Shown: positions 25,524 to 35,357, counted from the stretch's first letter. The stretch: DNA of 64,000 nucleotides from CBDFGN01 sp965247065 (GCA_965247065.1 CBDFGN010000006.1:2852001-2916000), one strand, 5' to 3'. The notes: generated from the sequence alone by a model not told the origin. A program made the numbers and translations.

Positions 25524-26945
25524 TTAATTTAACAGCTGGTAGTCTGATATGTCTAAATCCTTAACTGGCCTGTGAACCTTGTGATTGAGAAAATCCAGAT
25601 TCATTTTGCCTGCATTCCACGAGGAGTGGATCGCTAGAGCAGCTCCGAGGGCTGCTGCCCCGGTAATTGAGCTGGAGATAAGAATTTTGTCTTTCAGTCT
25701 GGATGCAAGCAGGTTCATAAAGACCTCGTTTCTGACAAAGCCCCCGGCGACGAAAACCCTTTGGACATCAGTCTCTCCTACCGCCAAATCCAATGACGTA
25801 CCTTGAAGTGACACCAGGTCCAGCATCAATTGATGATAGGCCTCTTCGTAAGACTCGAACAGGTTGAGATCCGCAGATTGGTCAAACGCATCAGGAAAGG
25901 GTCCGGTTCCCGTCATAGTCAGTGGCAGAAACTTCCGCTGTTGCGGTTTGTCTTCAAGCAGTCGGGCAATTAGCGCTGGATCAAATCTCACCCCCCGGTG
26001 GTAGTTTGAGGTCTTATGAAAATGGCGCATTAACCTGGTTTGCTGGTGGTCGTACTCATTCCCAAGGAACAAGCGCGACGCCTTTATGGGGTCGCCAGCG
26101 TGGCTGATATAATTCAGGCAATCCTTTTGCAATGCCACCGGGTTGATCGGGGTTGGATCAAATGGATTTAGGGTTATACTCCAGGTTCCAGTGGAAATAA
26201 GGGCAAAGGGGGCATCAGAAGCCAAAAGATAAGGAACCAGAGCTGAAGAGCTGTCGTGCATACCGATTCCCATCAGAAGTCGGGAGCCTTCAACGGTAAT
26301 CGGTTGAACCTGATTTGCCTCGAAAATAGGCGGAAGCAAGCGTGCTATACCTTCATTATATACCCAGCCGTGGTAGTCCCACTGAAGGAAATCCCATAGA
26401 TAGGTGTGGCAGCCGATGCTGGTAATTTCAGACTTAGGTTCATTTGAAAAGACGAAATTGCAATATTGCGGAAGATGAAGCGAGGTTTGGATCTCTGCAA
26501 AAAGATCTGGCTTATTCCTTTTAAGCCAGTAGAGCAGGAGACCCGAATTGAGCATTCCCATTGGGGGCGATGCGGTGATCACCGAGATCTCAATTCTAGG
26601 TCCATACTTATCGTAAAAATCCTTTAGCAGTGCCTCTGGATAGGGTTTTTGATAACTGTACAAAGGGCCGGCAATATTTCCCTGGGAATCTAAGTTCACA
26701 AAACTCGCCCCGTACGCACTAAAATTCAGAGCCCTTATGGCCCACTTGGCTTGTTTCATAACTTCAGCCATAGAATCTCTCATCCAATTTGTGAGAGTAT
26801 TTACATCTTCACAAGGCTCCCCGTCTTCATCTGCGATTTGGGGTAATTGTATCTCTTCCTTATAAACAACCGCGTAAGACTGATCAAAAAGAATTAGCTT
26901 CTTGTTGGTCTTTCCTATGTCAAATATGGCTATGACTTTTTCCAT
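25524..26945 (-). CDS. rhaB: FGGY-family sugar kinase, probable rhamnulokinase
   Basis: A 473-residue carbohydrate kinase with the ASKHA fold. It has the phosphate-1 loop FDIGKTNKKLILFD at the N-terminus, the LISTGTWS adenosine region, and FVAGGFVRNEVFM near residue 410. The GKTNKK variant is typical of the Bacteroidota group annotated as rhamnulo/fuculokinases. It would phosphorylate rhamnulose to the substrate of the aldolase at 20094-22214. It is on the strand opposite to the other rhamnose genes, convergent with the Tat-signal TIM barrel. Confidence 0.85.
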   Translation of the reverse strand: MEKVIAIFDIGKTNKKLILFDQSYAVVYKEEIQLPQIADEDGEPCEDVNTLTNWMRDSMAEVMKQAKWAIRALNFSAYGASFVNLDSQGNIAGPLYSYQKPYPEALLKDFYDKYGPRIEISVITASPPMGMLNSGLLLYWLKRNKPDLFAEIQTSLHLPQYCNFVFSNEPKSEITSIGCHTYLWDFLQWDYHGWVYNEGIARLLPPIFEANQVQPITVEGSRLLMGIGMHDSSSALVPYLLASDAPFALISTGTWSITLNPFDPTPINPVALQKDCLNYISHAGDPIKASRLFLGNEYDHQQTRLMRHFHKTSNYHRGVRFDPALIARLLEDKPQQRKFLPLTMTGTGPFPDAFDQSADLNLFESYEEAYHQLMLDLVSLQGTSLDLAVGETDVQRVFVAGGFVRNEVFMNLLASRLKDKILISSSITGAAALGAALAIHSSWNAGKMNLDFLNHKVHRPVKDLDISDYQLLN

Positions 26946-27332
26946 TGCGACAAAGTATTGGCTTACCCATCCGATCCATCTCTAGATACCGATAGAAAAA
27001 GCGATCTTACGGTTTTAATTCTGGCCCCTCTTTGATGAAGCTCCTGGAACTGGTTCCTTTCCGGCCGCAACCTGGATTAAATATATTAGGGTTTTTATAC
27101 CCACAAAAAGAATCGATAAAATCTTTCCATGAAGTTTGACATTCAAAAGCCTCTGTTGGTTCATTTTTTTTTTATGCAAATTAAGATTCAATTTCCACCT
27201 GTATAGTCGACAGCGGCATGCAACAGCAATTCTACGCCTTGCGGCAATTTAAGCTACAAATTTCCCCCGGACGGATAATTTCTCCTTCCGAACCCGGGCC
27301 ATATTCTGTGCAATCACTTTGGCCGTAACCTT
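26946..27332. other. Divergent intergenic region
   Basis: 387 bp between the rhaB and FAD-dehydrogenase starts. A GGGT-N6-ACCC inverted repeat lies near 27089-27102. No gene or known RNA motif was seen. Confidence 0.45.
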
Positions 27333-28947
27333 ATGGGATCCTACAAAACAGATGTGGCGATCATTGGAGGCGGCCTGGCCGGAATCGTAACCACCCTCGA
27401 ATTGATCGATCAAGGGAAGGAAGTCCTGGTGATTCGACCGTGATAACAAAGATCGATTTGGAGGGCTGGCCGGAGAAAGTTTTGGAGGGATCTTTTTTGC
27501 CGACAGCCCGATTCAAAGGCGGATGGGGATCCGTGACAGCATTGACCTGGCACTTAGTGATTGGCATTCTTTTGCAGAATTCGATCCTAATGCTGACTGG
27601 CCCCGCCAATGGGCTGAACATTACGTGAATCAGAGTACTCCACAGGTTTATGCCTGGTTAAAAAAGGCCGGTATTAAGTTTTTTTCGGTGGTCCATTGGG
27701 TTGAAAGAGGGCTTCTGAAACCCGGTAATTCAGTGCCTCGTTTTCATATGGTTTGGGGCACCGGGCAAGGCTTGGTTGCCACACTGGTCGGCAACCTCGA
27801 AAATCATGAAAACCGTAAGCTCCTCACCCTGCTGTTCAATCATAAGGTATCCCGGATAAGCCATGCTGATGGCGTGGTCACCGGGTTTTCCGGAATAAAC
27901 GAGAAGGATGGCGAAGAATTCGAAGTCGAGGCTGATGTAGTTGCAGTGGCCTCCGGTGGGGTTTGTGGAAACATTCCCAGGATCAAGCAGAATTGGTACA
28001 AGCCATGGGGCAGTCCTCCGGAAACCATTCTCAATGGATCGCACGAATTTGCAATGGGGGATATCCATGATCTGGTTGAAGACTTAAACGGAAACGTCAC
28101 CCACGGCGAGAATCTGTGGAACTACGCTGCCGGAGTTCATCATCATCGGCCCCGACGACCCAATCATGGTTTGAGCCTGATCCCTCCTCGGTCGGCATTG
28201 TGGTTAGACAGTCAAGGTCGGAGATTTGGCCCTATGCCCCTTGTGTCAAGTTTTGATACCCGATTCCTGGTAGAACAAATTTGCCAGCAGGAGCATAAAT
28301 ACTCCTGGCAGCTGCTGAACTATAAAATTGCTGTCAGGGAGATGGCCATATCCGGTTCTGAGTTCAACCAGGCGATAAGAGATAAGAATCTGTTTAAATT
28401 CTTGTCGTCCGTACTTTTTGGCAACAAAAAACTGGTAGACGAGCTCATCGATCAGAACCAGGACTTTGTGGTTACCAATTCCATCCCGGAGTTGGTTGAA
28501 AAGATGAATCAACTAGCCGGTCAAAACCTGGTACAAACCGAATTGGTACAAAAATCTGTGCAGGCCTATGACGCTCAGGTAGGCAGGGGTAAGAGGTTTT
28601 TCAATGACGAACAGCTCAGAAGGATTGCCCATGTGCGGCAATACCGTGGGGATCGGCTCAGGACTGCTAAATTTAAAAAGATCGATGATGCCAGGGCGTA
28701 CCCTTTGGTGGCCATAAGGGAATTTATTATCTCTCGGAAAAGTTTGGGCGGCATTCAGACAGATCTGCACTGCCAGGTCCTGGGTCAGGATGATAAGCCG
28801 ATTTCCGGACTTTACGCAGTTGGTGAGGCCGCTGGCTTTGGAGGCGGAGGCATGCACGGACGCCGGGCATTGGAGGGAACGTTTCTTGGTGGTTGTGTGC
28901 TAACCGGACGAATGGCAGCAGCAGCGATAACTGGCAAACCGTTATGA
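27333..28947 (+). pseudogene. FAD-binding dehydrogenase (COG3573/KstD-like) with one frameshift
   Basis: The gene starts at the ATG at 27333 with a dinucleotide-binding motif (DVAIIGGGLAGIVTT). It hits a TGA after IRP because of one extra base (C at about 27435). One base later the frame continues as DRDNKDRFGGLAGESFGGIFFAD and runs open to 28947, giving a normal ~537-residue protein. The long open frame includes the C-terminal GLYAVGEAAGFGGGGMHG, the FAD-binding closure of the fumarate-reductase/KstD-like family. Close relatives dehydrogenate cyclic ketones or remain uncharacterised. The single indel may be real or a sequencing error. The TPP enzyme follows immediately. Confidence 0.8.
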
Positions 28948-28948
28948 T

Positions 28949-30679
28949 GTGAAAAAGACTGGCGCGTTCCTTGCGATATATGCCCTTGAGCAAATTGGGG
29001 TGAGATACACCTTCGGAATTCCTGGTGTCCATAATACCGAACTATATGATGAATTAGGAAAATCCACTCAAATTCATCCGATACTGGTAACTCACGAGGG
29101 TTCGGGGGCTTTTATGGCGGATGCAGTTTCCAGGGTGTCGGATTCGATTGGCACTTTGGTCATAGTTCCGGCGGCGGGTACGACCCACGCGATGAGCGGA
29201 ATAGCGGAAGCCTTCCTGGATGGAATCCCCATGTTAATTATTTCGGGCGGGGTCAGAAGAGACACCGGTCGGCACTACCAACTGCACCAGATTGACCAGG
29301 GAAGACTCCTAGACGGGATTATAAAGAAATTCTACCGGTTGGAAAAACACCGCGATGTGATACCGGCTATCTATGAAGCATATCTTGCTGCCATCACCGG
29401 AGAGCCTGGGCCGGTATTCGTAGAAATTCCCGTCGAATTACAGCTATTTCAGGGGGAGATCGATGTCCTAACTCCATTCGGGCAACAGGCACCTCCTGGG
29501 ACTTTGGATAAAATCCTGTTGAACACTGCGGTGGATTTGCTTACCTCTGCCGGGAAACCGGCCATTTTCGTCGGTTGGGGGGCCGTTGATGCCAGTCAAG
29601 AGACCATCGAATTGGCTCAGCTCCTGAACGCCCCGGTGGCCACCACTCTACAAGGCAAGAGTGCCTTCCCAGCCCGGCATCCACTTCATACCGGTGTCGG
29701 CTTCGGTCCATCTGCCGTGCCAGCAGCTGAAAACGCATTCTCTGGTATCGACTGCCTTTTGGCCATAGGAGTTCGGTTCTCAGAATTAGCTACGGGCAGC
29801 TACGGGATCACCGTCCCGGAAAACCTGATTCATGTCGACATCAATCCCGAAGTTTTCAACCGGAATTATCCCGCTAAAGTGGCTATTGAGGGAGACGCTC
29901 GGAATGTTTTGAGCCGAATTGTGCAGGAGCTCAAGGCCTCCAATTTTGAACCGGCTGCCGAAAACCCCGATCGGAACATTGAAAGAGACAAGCTTAACTA
30001 CTTGCAGGAATGGAAAGTAAAACCGAATCCGTATCTTGTTTCCCCTGGACTTTTCTTTCAAACCCTAAAAGATAAAGTTGATGACCGGGCAATCATGGTT
30101 GTCGATGACGGAAAACATACTTTCCTGGCATCCGAGTTGTTTGCGGTGGATCATCCTCGTCATTTTATTTCGCCCACTGACTTTAACTGCATGGGCTATT
30201 GTGTTCCAGCAGCTATCGGAGCCAAACTCGGAAATCCCGACAAGCAGGTTGTGGGAATCGTGGGCGACGGGGCCTTCATGATGACCGGTATGGAGTTGAT
30301 AATGGCCGTCACTCATGGACTAGGTATCATGATCTTCGTATTTCACGACGGTGAACTGGGACAGATCTCACAATTCCAGAAAATTCCCCTGAACCGCAAA
30401 ACGGCCACGATAATTGGAGATCTGAATGTAGCGGGCGTTGCCCAGGCCACGGGAGCGGAATTCCTGTCCATGGAAAATGACAGCCATATCAACGAGATTA
30501 TTGCTCAGACGATCACGTTCTCCGAACAAGGCCAGCCGGTGGTGGTTGATGTAAAAATCGACTATTCTAAAAAAACCCGTATGACTAAGGGAGTGGTTAA
30601 GACCAACCTAGCCAGGTTTCCTTTGATTGAAAAAATTCGCTTCATATCAAGGGCGATGAAAAGGCACGTGCTGGGATAA
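28949..30679 (+). CDS. Thiamine-pyrophosphate enzyme (acetolactate synthase-like)
   Basis: A 576-residue TPP enzyme of the POX/ALS superfamily. Domains in order: PYR domain with the conserved Glu in VTHEGSGAFMADA, a central Rossmann-like domain, and a PP domain with GDGAFMMTGMELIMAV, where the metal/TPP motif begins with GDG. The usual second Asn region reads VFHDGELG, so it is not a standard acetolactate synthase. It probably decarboxylates or condenses a 2-keto acid. The start is GTG at 28949, 1 bp after the dehydrogenase stop, so the two proteins are probably made together. The substrate is unknown. Confidence 0.85.
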   Translation: MKKTGAFLAIYALEQIGVRYTFGIPGVHNTELYDELGKSTQIHPILVTHEGSGAFMADAVSRVSDSIGTLVIVPAAGTTHAMSGIAEAFLDGIPMLIISGGVRRDTGRHYQLHQIDQGRLLDGIIKKFYRLEKHRDVIPAIYEAYLAAITGEPGPVFVEIPVELQLFQGEIDVLTPFGQQAPPGTLDKILLNTAVDLLTSAGKPAIFVGWGAVDASQETIELAQLLNAPVATTLQGKSAFPARHPLHTGVGFGPSAVPAAENAFSGIDCLLAIGVRFSELATGSYGITVPENLIHVDINPEVFNRNYPAKVAIEGDARNVLSRIVQELKASNFEPAAENPDRNIERDKLNYLQEWKVKPNPYLVSPGLFFQTLKDKVDDRAIMVVDDGKHTFLASELFAVDHPRHFISPTDFNCMGYCVPAAIGAKLGNPDKQVVGIVGDGAFMMTGMELIMAVTHGLGIMIFVFHDGELGQISQFQKIPLNRKTATIIGDLNVAGVAQATGAEFLSMENDSHINEIIAQTITFSEQGQPVVVDVKIDYSKKTRMTKGVVKTNLARFPLIEKIRFISRAMKRHVLG

Positions 30680-30762
30680 CCCGGCCATTTCGGAAACCCT
30701 GCTTCCTTGGATGCTAATCCCGCCGGATTGACATATGTGAACTTGTCCAACCCACCTAAACT

Positions 30763-31389
30763 TCAGGCAAAAATACCCGGCACAGCTTTGGCCACAGCCT
30801 CCCCCAGTGTCTTGTGATCCCCGGGTTCAAAATGAATTCCGTCCAAATCGCTGCAAACTATATGGTCCGCAGCGTTCAAAAAATGGCACTTTTGTTGCTT
30901 TGCAACCTCCCTATAATAGGCTCCTAACCGTTCAGATTTTGAGCGTCCACCTTCGAACATTTCAGCGTACTCGGTCAATTTGCCCAATGGGGGTGGAGCA
31001 ATAACAAGCACCTGGGGAGCGCTGAGGTCCGGTCCGCATTCGCTTCGTTTTATAATTGCGATCAACATATTGATTCCTTTAGCAATATCAGAAGCCTGAA
31101 GGCTAAATCTTTTTTTTAGATTGTTAACCCCTAGAGCAAGAACAACCAGGTCTATGGGGCAATGAGTCAGTAGGCAGGGCATTAAATAGGTCATACCATT
31201 CCGCCCCGGTTCCAAAGGATCATCTTGAACCGTTGTCCTGCCATTTAGGCCCTCATCTATGACATCGTATTCCTGCCCGAGGTTCCGGCGCATAGTCCAG
31301 GTCCATCTTATTTCTCTTGAATAGCGTTCTCTGGTTATGGGCGTAAAGCCCCAGGTGTTAGAGTCACCGAAGCAAATGATTGTTCTCAT
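30763..31389 (-). CDS. SGNH/GDSL-family hydrolase
   Basis: A 208-residue esterase-like protein. Block I GDSN (ICFGDSNTWGF) carries the nucleophile Ser. Block II Gly is in EGLNGRTT, block III is LGVNNLK (Asn instead of the usual G-x-N-D), and block V is DGIHFEPGDH with the catalytic Asp/His. No signal peptide is present. Arylesterase or acyl-CoA-thioesterase-like activity is typical of the family. It is convergent with the TPP-enzyme gene and its promoter side faces the IS982 copy. Confidence 0.85.
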   Translation of the reverse strand: MRTIICFGDSNTWGFTPITRERYSREIRWTWTMRRNLGQEYDVIDEGLNGRTTVQDDPLEPGRNGMTYLMPCLLTHCPIDLVVLALGVNNLKKRFSLQASDIAKGINMLIAIIKRSECGPDLSAPQVLVIAPPPLGKLTEYAEMFEGGRSKSERLGAYYREVAKQQKCHFLNAADHIVCSDLDGIHFEPGDHKTLGEAVAKAVPGIFA

Positions 31390-31519
31390 CTTGGAATTTT
31401 TTGGGTTTACATAAATCGAAATCCTGGAATTCAGGCCTATGAGCCAGCGCTACGGATTAAATTGAGTAACTTTTTGTTCCCAACCAAACCAGTTATCTTA
31501 ATTCTAGACAACTTGTTAT

Positions 31520-31525
31520 TAACTA
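31520..31525 (+). repeat. Target-site duplication, IS982 copy 1 (left)
   Basis: TAACTA directly before the left end. The same six bases follow the right end at 32557-32562. Confidence 0.8.
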
Positions 31526-31568
31526 ACGTGAGTTCGATATAAAATAGAGTAGTTTATTGATAGAAAAA

Positions 31569-31628
31569 AGGCAGAAAATTAGTATATTAAGTCATTGACA
31601 ATCAACAAAATAACTAATATTTCTGCCT
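31569..31628 (+). repeat. Subterminal inverted repeat covering the transposase leader
   Basis: AGGCAGAAAATTAGT (31569-31583) pairs with ACTAATATTTCTGCCT (31613-31628) with one bulge. The right arm ends directly before the transposase ATG at 31629, so a transcript entering from outside would fold the start region into a hairpin. Confidence 0.55.
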
Positions 31629-32531
31629 ATGTTAACTGCTACTAAAATTACTGAAATTTTTTGTTCCATTGACGATTTTTGTCTGGATTTTGTCCCAAAA
31701 TTGGAAAAAAGATTGCTGGGAAGTAAAAAGCGCAACAAACCTGGTAAGCTTTCTTTATCCGAAGTAATGACTATACAGGTCTTGTTCCAGATCTCAGGAT
31801 ATCGAAATTTCAAGACCTTTTACAACACATACGTTTGTGGCCACTTGCGCTCCTTCTTTCCTGATGTGGTAAGCTATAACCGAATGGTAGAACTTTGTAG
31901 TGGAAGTCTTCTGCCAATGGCTATTTATCTGAAAACACAAGGGACTGGACAGTGTACAGGTATAAGTTTTATAGACAGCACTCCGTTAAGGGTCTGTCAT
32001 AACAGACGGATCCATAACCATAAAGTATTTGAAGGGTTAGCTAAAAGAGGCCATTGTTCCATCGGATGGTTCTACGGGTTTAAGCTCCATCTTATCACTG
32101 CTGATACGGGTGAAATCATCGATTTTATGCTCACACCGGGCAATGTGGATGACAGAAAGCCTCTTAAAATTGAACGGTTTATTAAGAAATTATTCGGAAA
32201 GCTCTTTGGTGATAAAGGCTACATCAGTAAGGAACTTTTTAAAAATCTGTTCTTCCGCGGAGTCCATCTGATAACCAAACTCAAACGCAATATGAAGTCC
32301 TCATCCTTAACCCCCATCATGGATGCTATAATGCTCCGTAAAAGGGCTATTTGTGAGACTATCATTGATCAACTTAAAAACATCTTCCAGATTGAACACT
32401 CCAGGCACAGGAGCCCAACTAATTTCCTTACCAACCTTTTCTCGGCTTTAATCGCTTACAACTTTTGCGAAAAAAAGCCCTCAATCAAATTGAACTACCA
32501 GGACACCGGTCAACTCTTTCTCGCTCTTTAA
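31629..32531 (+). CDS. IS982-family transposase (copy 1)
   Basis: A 300-residue DDE transposase. The catalytic motifs are FIDSTPLRV (first Asp), GDKGYIS (second Asp) and the downstream RAICETIIDQLKN helix (Glu). HNHKVFEGLAKRG and SIGWFYGFKLHL are characteristic of the IS982 family. Length and frame are intact, so it is likely active. The start lies inside the inverted repeat described above. Confidence 0.93.
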   Translation: MLTATKITEIFCSIDDFCLDFVPKLEKRLLGSKKRNKPGKLSLSEVMTIQVLFQISGYRNFKTFYNTYVCGHLRSFFPDVVSYNRMVELCSGSLLPMAIYLKTQGTGQCTGISFIDSTPLRVCHNRRIHNHKVFEGLAKRGHCSIGWFYGFKLHLITADTGEIIDFMLTPGNVDDRKPLKIERFIKKLFGKLFGDKGYISKELFKNLFFRGVHLITKLKRNMKSSSLTPIMDAIMLRKRAICETIIDQLKNIFQIEHSRHRSPTNFLTNLFSALIAYNFCEKKPSIKLNYQDTGQLFLAL

Positions 32532-32569
32532 TCATTCCTTATTGTCGAACTCACGTTAACTATTAGATT

Positions 32570-33556
32570 ATGAAAAAGATCGCTCTTTTCCCGATTTGCC
32601 TTTTCCTATGGCTCCAACATGGTCAGCTTTTATCTCAAACACGAGAAAAAGGGCCGTGGTGGCCCCACCCGATATGGGGAGCTGACGACCAGGCTGGAGG
32701 ATCTAACTGGATTACCTCTGAGAAAATCCTCGAATCCCTGAAATTAGTAACCACCGGAAAGGTTTATGAATTAGGTCAGGTATACGAAAGGAGTATGCCG
32801 CTGTTTGGCCAAAGGACTTACTCCTTGTTCATCCCAGGATCTCCAACCGGAGGCCCCATTGGGGAGAATATGGGGGTGCATCATGATGATTTGTTAATAG
32901 CTGAAATTGGACAGGTTGGAACACAGTTTGATGGTCCCGGTCATGTAGGCAAACGGATCATCATGGCGGATGGAACCGAAAAAGATGTGTTTTATAATGG
33001 CTATTCATTAGAGGAGATGAAAGACCCTTATGGTCTGTTGAAACTGGGAATTGAAAACATAAAACCCATCATAACCCGTGGAATTCTAATCGACATAGCG
33101 GGACTTAAACAAACTGACGTCTTGGAGAACAGCTATGAGGTAACGGTTGAGGACGTTCGGGGAGCTCTTAAGAAACAAGCCATCCCAGAATCTAGCATCA
33201 GGCCTGGCGACGCTATATTCTTCCGGTATGGATGGTCAAAGTACTGGAGAGACGCAGAAAAATATAACAACAATCCCCCCGGCATAGATATGGCTGTAGC
33301 CGGATGGATTATTGACAAAAAGCCTTCTATGGTAGGTTCCGATCAATACGCTACCGAAGTCGCACCCAACCCCGATCCAAATTTGTCATACCCGGTCCAC
33401 CAAGAGTTGCTAACCAAAAACGGAATCTGGAATCTGGAGAACATGGTTTACGACGAATTGACAAAAGATGGGGTTTACGATTTCTTATTTATTTTCACCC
33501 CAATCCGGTTCAAAGGAGCCACAGGCTCCCCGGGAAGGCCAATTGCGATAAAATAA
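32570..33556 (+). CDS. Cyclase-family (kynurenine formamidase-like) secreted hydrolase
   Basis: A 328-residue metal-dependent hydrolase of the cyclase family (PF04199 type). An N-terminal signal peptide (about residues 1-22, ending LLSQ) indicates export. The metal motif of the family appears as GTQFDGPGHVG, where Gln replaces the first His of the usual GTHxDxPxH; a second conserved region is FFRYGWSKYW. Some relatives open amide or lactone rings. The gene starts only 13 bp after the IS982 right end (7 bp after the target duplication), so its own promoter has been separated from it. Confidence 0.82.
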   Translation: MKKIALFPICLFLWLQHGQLLSQTREKGPWWPHPIWGADDQAGGSNWITSEKILESLKLVTTGKVYELGQVYERSMPLFGQRTYSLFIPGSPTGGPIGENMGVHHDDLLIAEIGQVGTQFDGPGHVGKRIIMADGTEKDVFYNGYSLEEMKDPYGLLKLGIENIKPIITRGILIDIAGLKQTDVLENSYEVTVEDVRGALKKQAIPESSIRPGDAIFFRYGWSKYWRDAEKYNNNPPGIDMAVAGWIIDKKPSMVGSDQYATEVAPNPDPNLSYPVHQELLTKNGIWNLENMVYDELTKDGVYDFLFIFTPIRFKGATGSPGRPIAIK

Positions 33557-33595
33557 TATGGAGTGATAATCCATAGGTCGCGGAACCAGAATCCA

Positions 33596-35311
33596 TCACA
33601 ATCCGCAGAAGCTGGCCACCAGTCGGACCAGGTCCTGGGCGCTGTCTTCCTCGACGTTCAGAACCAAATTCTGGCGAGTAGCAGAATTGATCCTGGAATA
33701 TTCCAATTCGGAATCGGCGTACTGCCAGGATCTTTCAAATTGGACAAGAACTTCATGGGCCTCCACGGTTCGTTGTTCCCCGACAAGAGAATGGTATAAG
33801 CCGTTCAGGGCAAAACCGTTTTGGGGAAACAGAAATAAATCCTCCCGATAAGCCTTTTCAGCGGCCAGATAATCTTGCCTCCTTAGATGAAGATCCCCTA
33901 AAAGATGTCGAACTGAGAAAAACCAATCGGGAGGCTCATTGTAATTCAACTGATCCTCACCCGCCTTAGCCGCTTCAAAGTGCTCCAGGGCCGTCTCAAT
34001 ATCTCCATTAATACGTGCCATTTCTCCACTGAGCACGTTGGAGCCTATGGATACTATATCAGCCGCGGTATTTATCTCCCAGATCCACATGGTCTGAACG
34101 CTCTTGGCCGAACTTAATTCCTCCAGCCTTGCCAACTCCAAAGCTGCTTTGTCTGGTTTCTCCAAATTAGCATAGGCCATCCCACGGGCATAATGCCAAA
34201 TGGCCCTAGGGTATTCTAATTCCCGGCTAGGCTGAGGAAGGGCCAGGATCTTTTCCCATTGAGCGAATTTAACCAGCGCATTATACGGGACAGTGAGGTA
34301 ATGTTGGGTAGTTTCAAAACCTTCTTTGGTTAAATAGTTGCGGTCGATGATCTCAGACATTTTGAAAGCGGCCTCAATAGACCTGGCGCCCCGTCCTTCC
34401 AGCGCGGCCGTTGCTGCAAGGAAGTGATAGTTGTGCGGATAATACAACTGAGGGTAGACGCCCTGGGCCTGACATTGAGCGATATAGATGCTATCGACAA
34501 CAACGGCTTGCTCATTGGCCAGAGACCCTAAATGATAGTCGCCGGTATTGATGTAAATATGGGAAGGCATATGGACCAGATGGCCGAGGCCGGGCACCAG
34601 CGTAGCCAAACGCTGGGCGCTGAGGTAGGCCTTTTCAGGCTCACCGGCTTCAACGGCATGGATGTACAAATGGTTTGCCAGGGGATTTTGAGGGTTAGCT
34701 CGAATTGCCTGCTCAAGGACGCTCTTGATTTTTGGGGTCCAGGGCCTTTCTTGTTTATCGATCCTAGAGTATAGATCCCAGGCGTGCATGTTCATCAGCG
34801 ATTCGGCATAAAGCGTGGCGATCAAGTCGTTTTCAGGAAATCTCTGAAAGGCATCAGCAAGCTCTTCCGAATAAGCTTCCTCCTGGGCCACGTCGTGAGT
34901 AACTGGAAATCGCACGGATATTGTCCTCAGGACCGCCTGTTCCCAAGGGCTAATCTGATGGCTTAGCGAATTTGCTTTTTCAATCGCAGTCAAAACCTCC
35001 ATGCGGGCCTCAGAGCTCATGTTACTGGTGTTGTAGTTAGGACCTAAGACGTAGGCGAGGCCCCAATAAGCCATTGCACATTCAGGATCCAAATTGATCG
35101 CTTCCCTGAACGACCGAGCAGCTTCGGAATGATTGAAACCATTTGCCATTATGACCCCCTGAGTAAAGAAATGCTGGGCATCATCAGACTCGGTACTTAT
35201 GACGAGTTGATATTCCCCCAGGTTCGCAAATAAAGGGGCTTCGAATTTGACTTGATTTTGACATCCCACAAAGAGAGGCAGTAGCGTTGTTGCGACCAGC
35301 AGTTTTTTCAT
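33596..35311 (-). CDS. TPR-repeat lipoprotein
   Basis: A 571-residue exported lipoprotein. The signal peptide ends in a lipobox (LLPLFVGC, Cys at about residue 17). The rest is mostly alpha-helical pairs with TPR character (for example AARSFREAINLDPECAMAYWGLAY near residue 65), continued to the C-terminus. TPR proteins mediate protein-protein contacts; the partner is unknown. It is convergent with the cyclase-family gene. Confidence 0.85.
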   Translation of the reverse strand: MKKLLVATTLLPLFVGCQNQVKFEAPLFANLGEYQLVISTESDDAQHFFTQGVIMANGFNHSEAARSFREAINLDPECAMAYWGLAYVLGPNYNTSNMSSEARMEVLTAIEKANSLSHQISPWEQAVLRTISVRFPVTHDVAQEEAYSEELADAFQRFPENDLIATLYAESLMNMHAWDLYSRIDKQERPWTPKIKSVLEQAIRANPQNPLANHLYIHAVEAGEPEKAYLSAQRLATLVPGLGHLVHMPSHIYINTGDYHLGSLANEQAVVVDSIYIAQCQAQGVYPQLYYPHNYHFLAATAALEGRGARSIEAAFKMSEIIDRNYLTKEGFETTQHYLTVPYNALVKFAQWEKILALPQPSRELEYPRAIWHYARGMAYANLEKPDKAALELARLEELSSAKSVQTMWIWEINTAADIVSIGSNVLSGEMARINGDIETALEHFEAAKAGEDQLNYNEPPDWFFSVRHLLGDLHLRRQDYLAAEKAYREDLFLFPQNGFALNGLYHSLVGEQRTVEAHEVLVQFERSWQYADSELEYSRINSATRQNLVLNVEEDSAQDLVRLVASFCGL

Positions 35312-35357
35312 GACATTTTTGGGGCTAGTAGTTCAATTGTTATAGAGGTCTAAACGG

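Larger units (their letters stand above)
31526..32556 (+). mobile_element. IS982-family insertion sequence, copy 1
   Basis: A 1031-bp element with 12-bp terminal inverted repeats (ACGTGAGTTCGA at the left end, its complement at the right end), flanked by the direct repeat TAACTA. It carries a single transposase gene. An inverted copy of the same length lies at 45771-46801. The two encode identical transposases, and one base difference was noticed in the leader (31625, G here), so transposition was recent. Confidence 0.92.
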
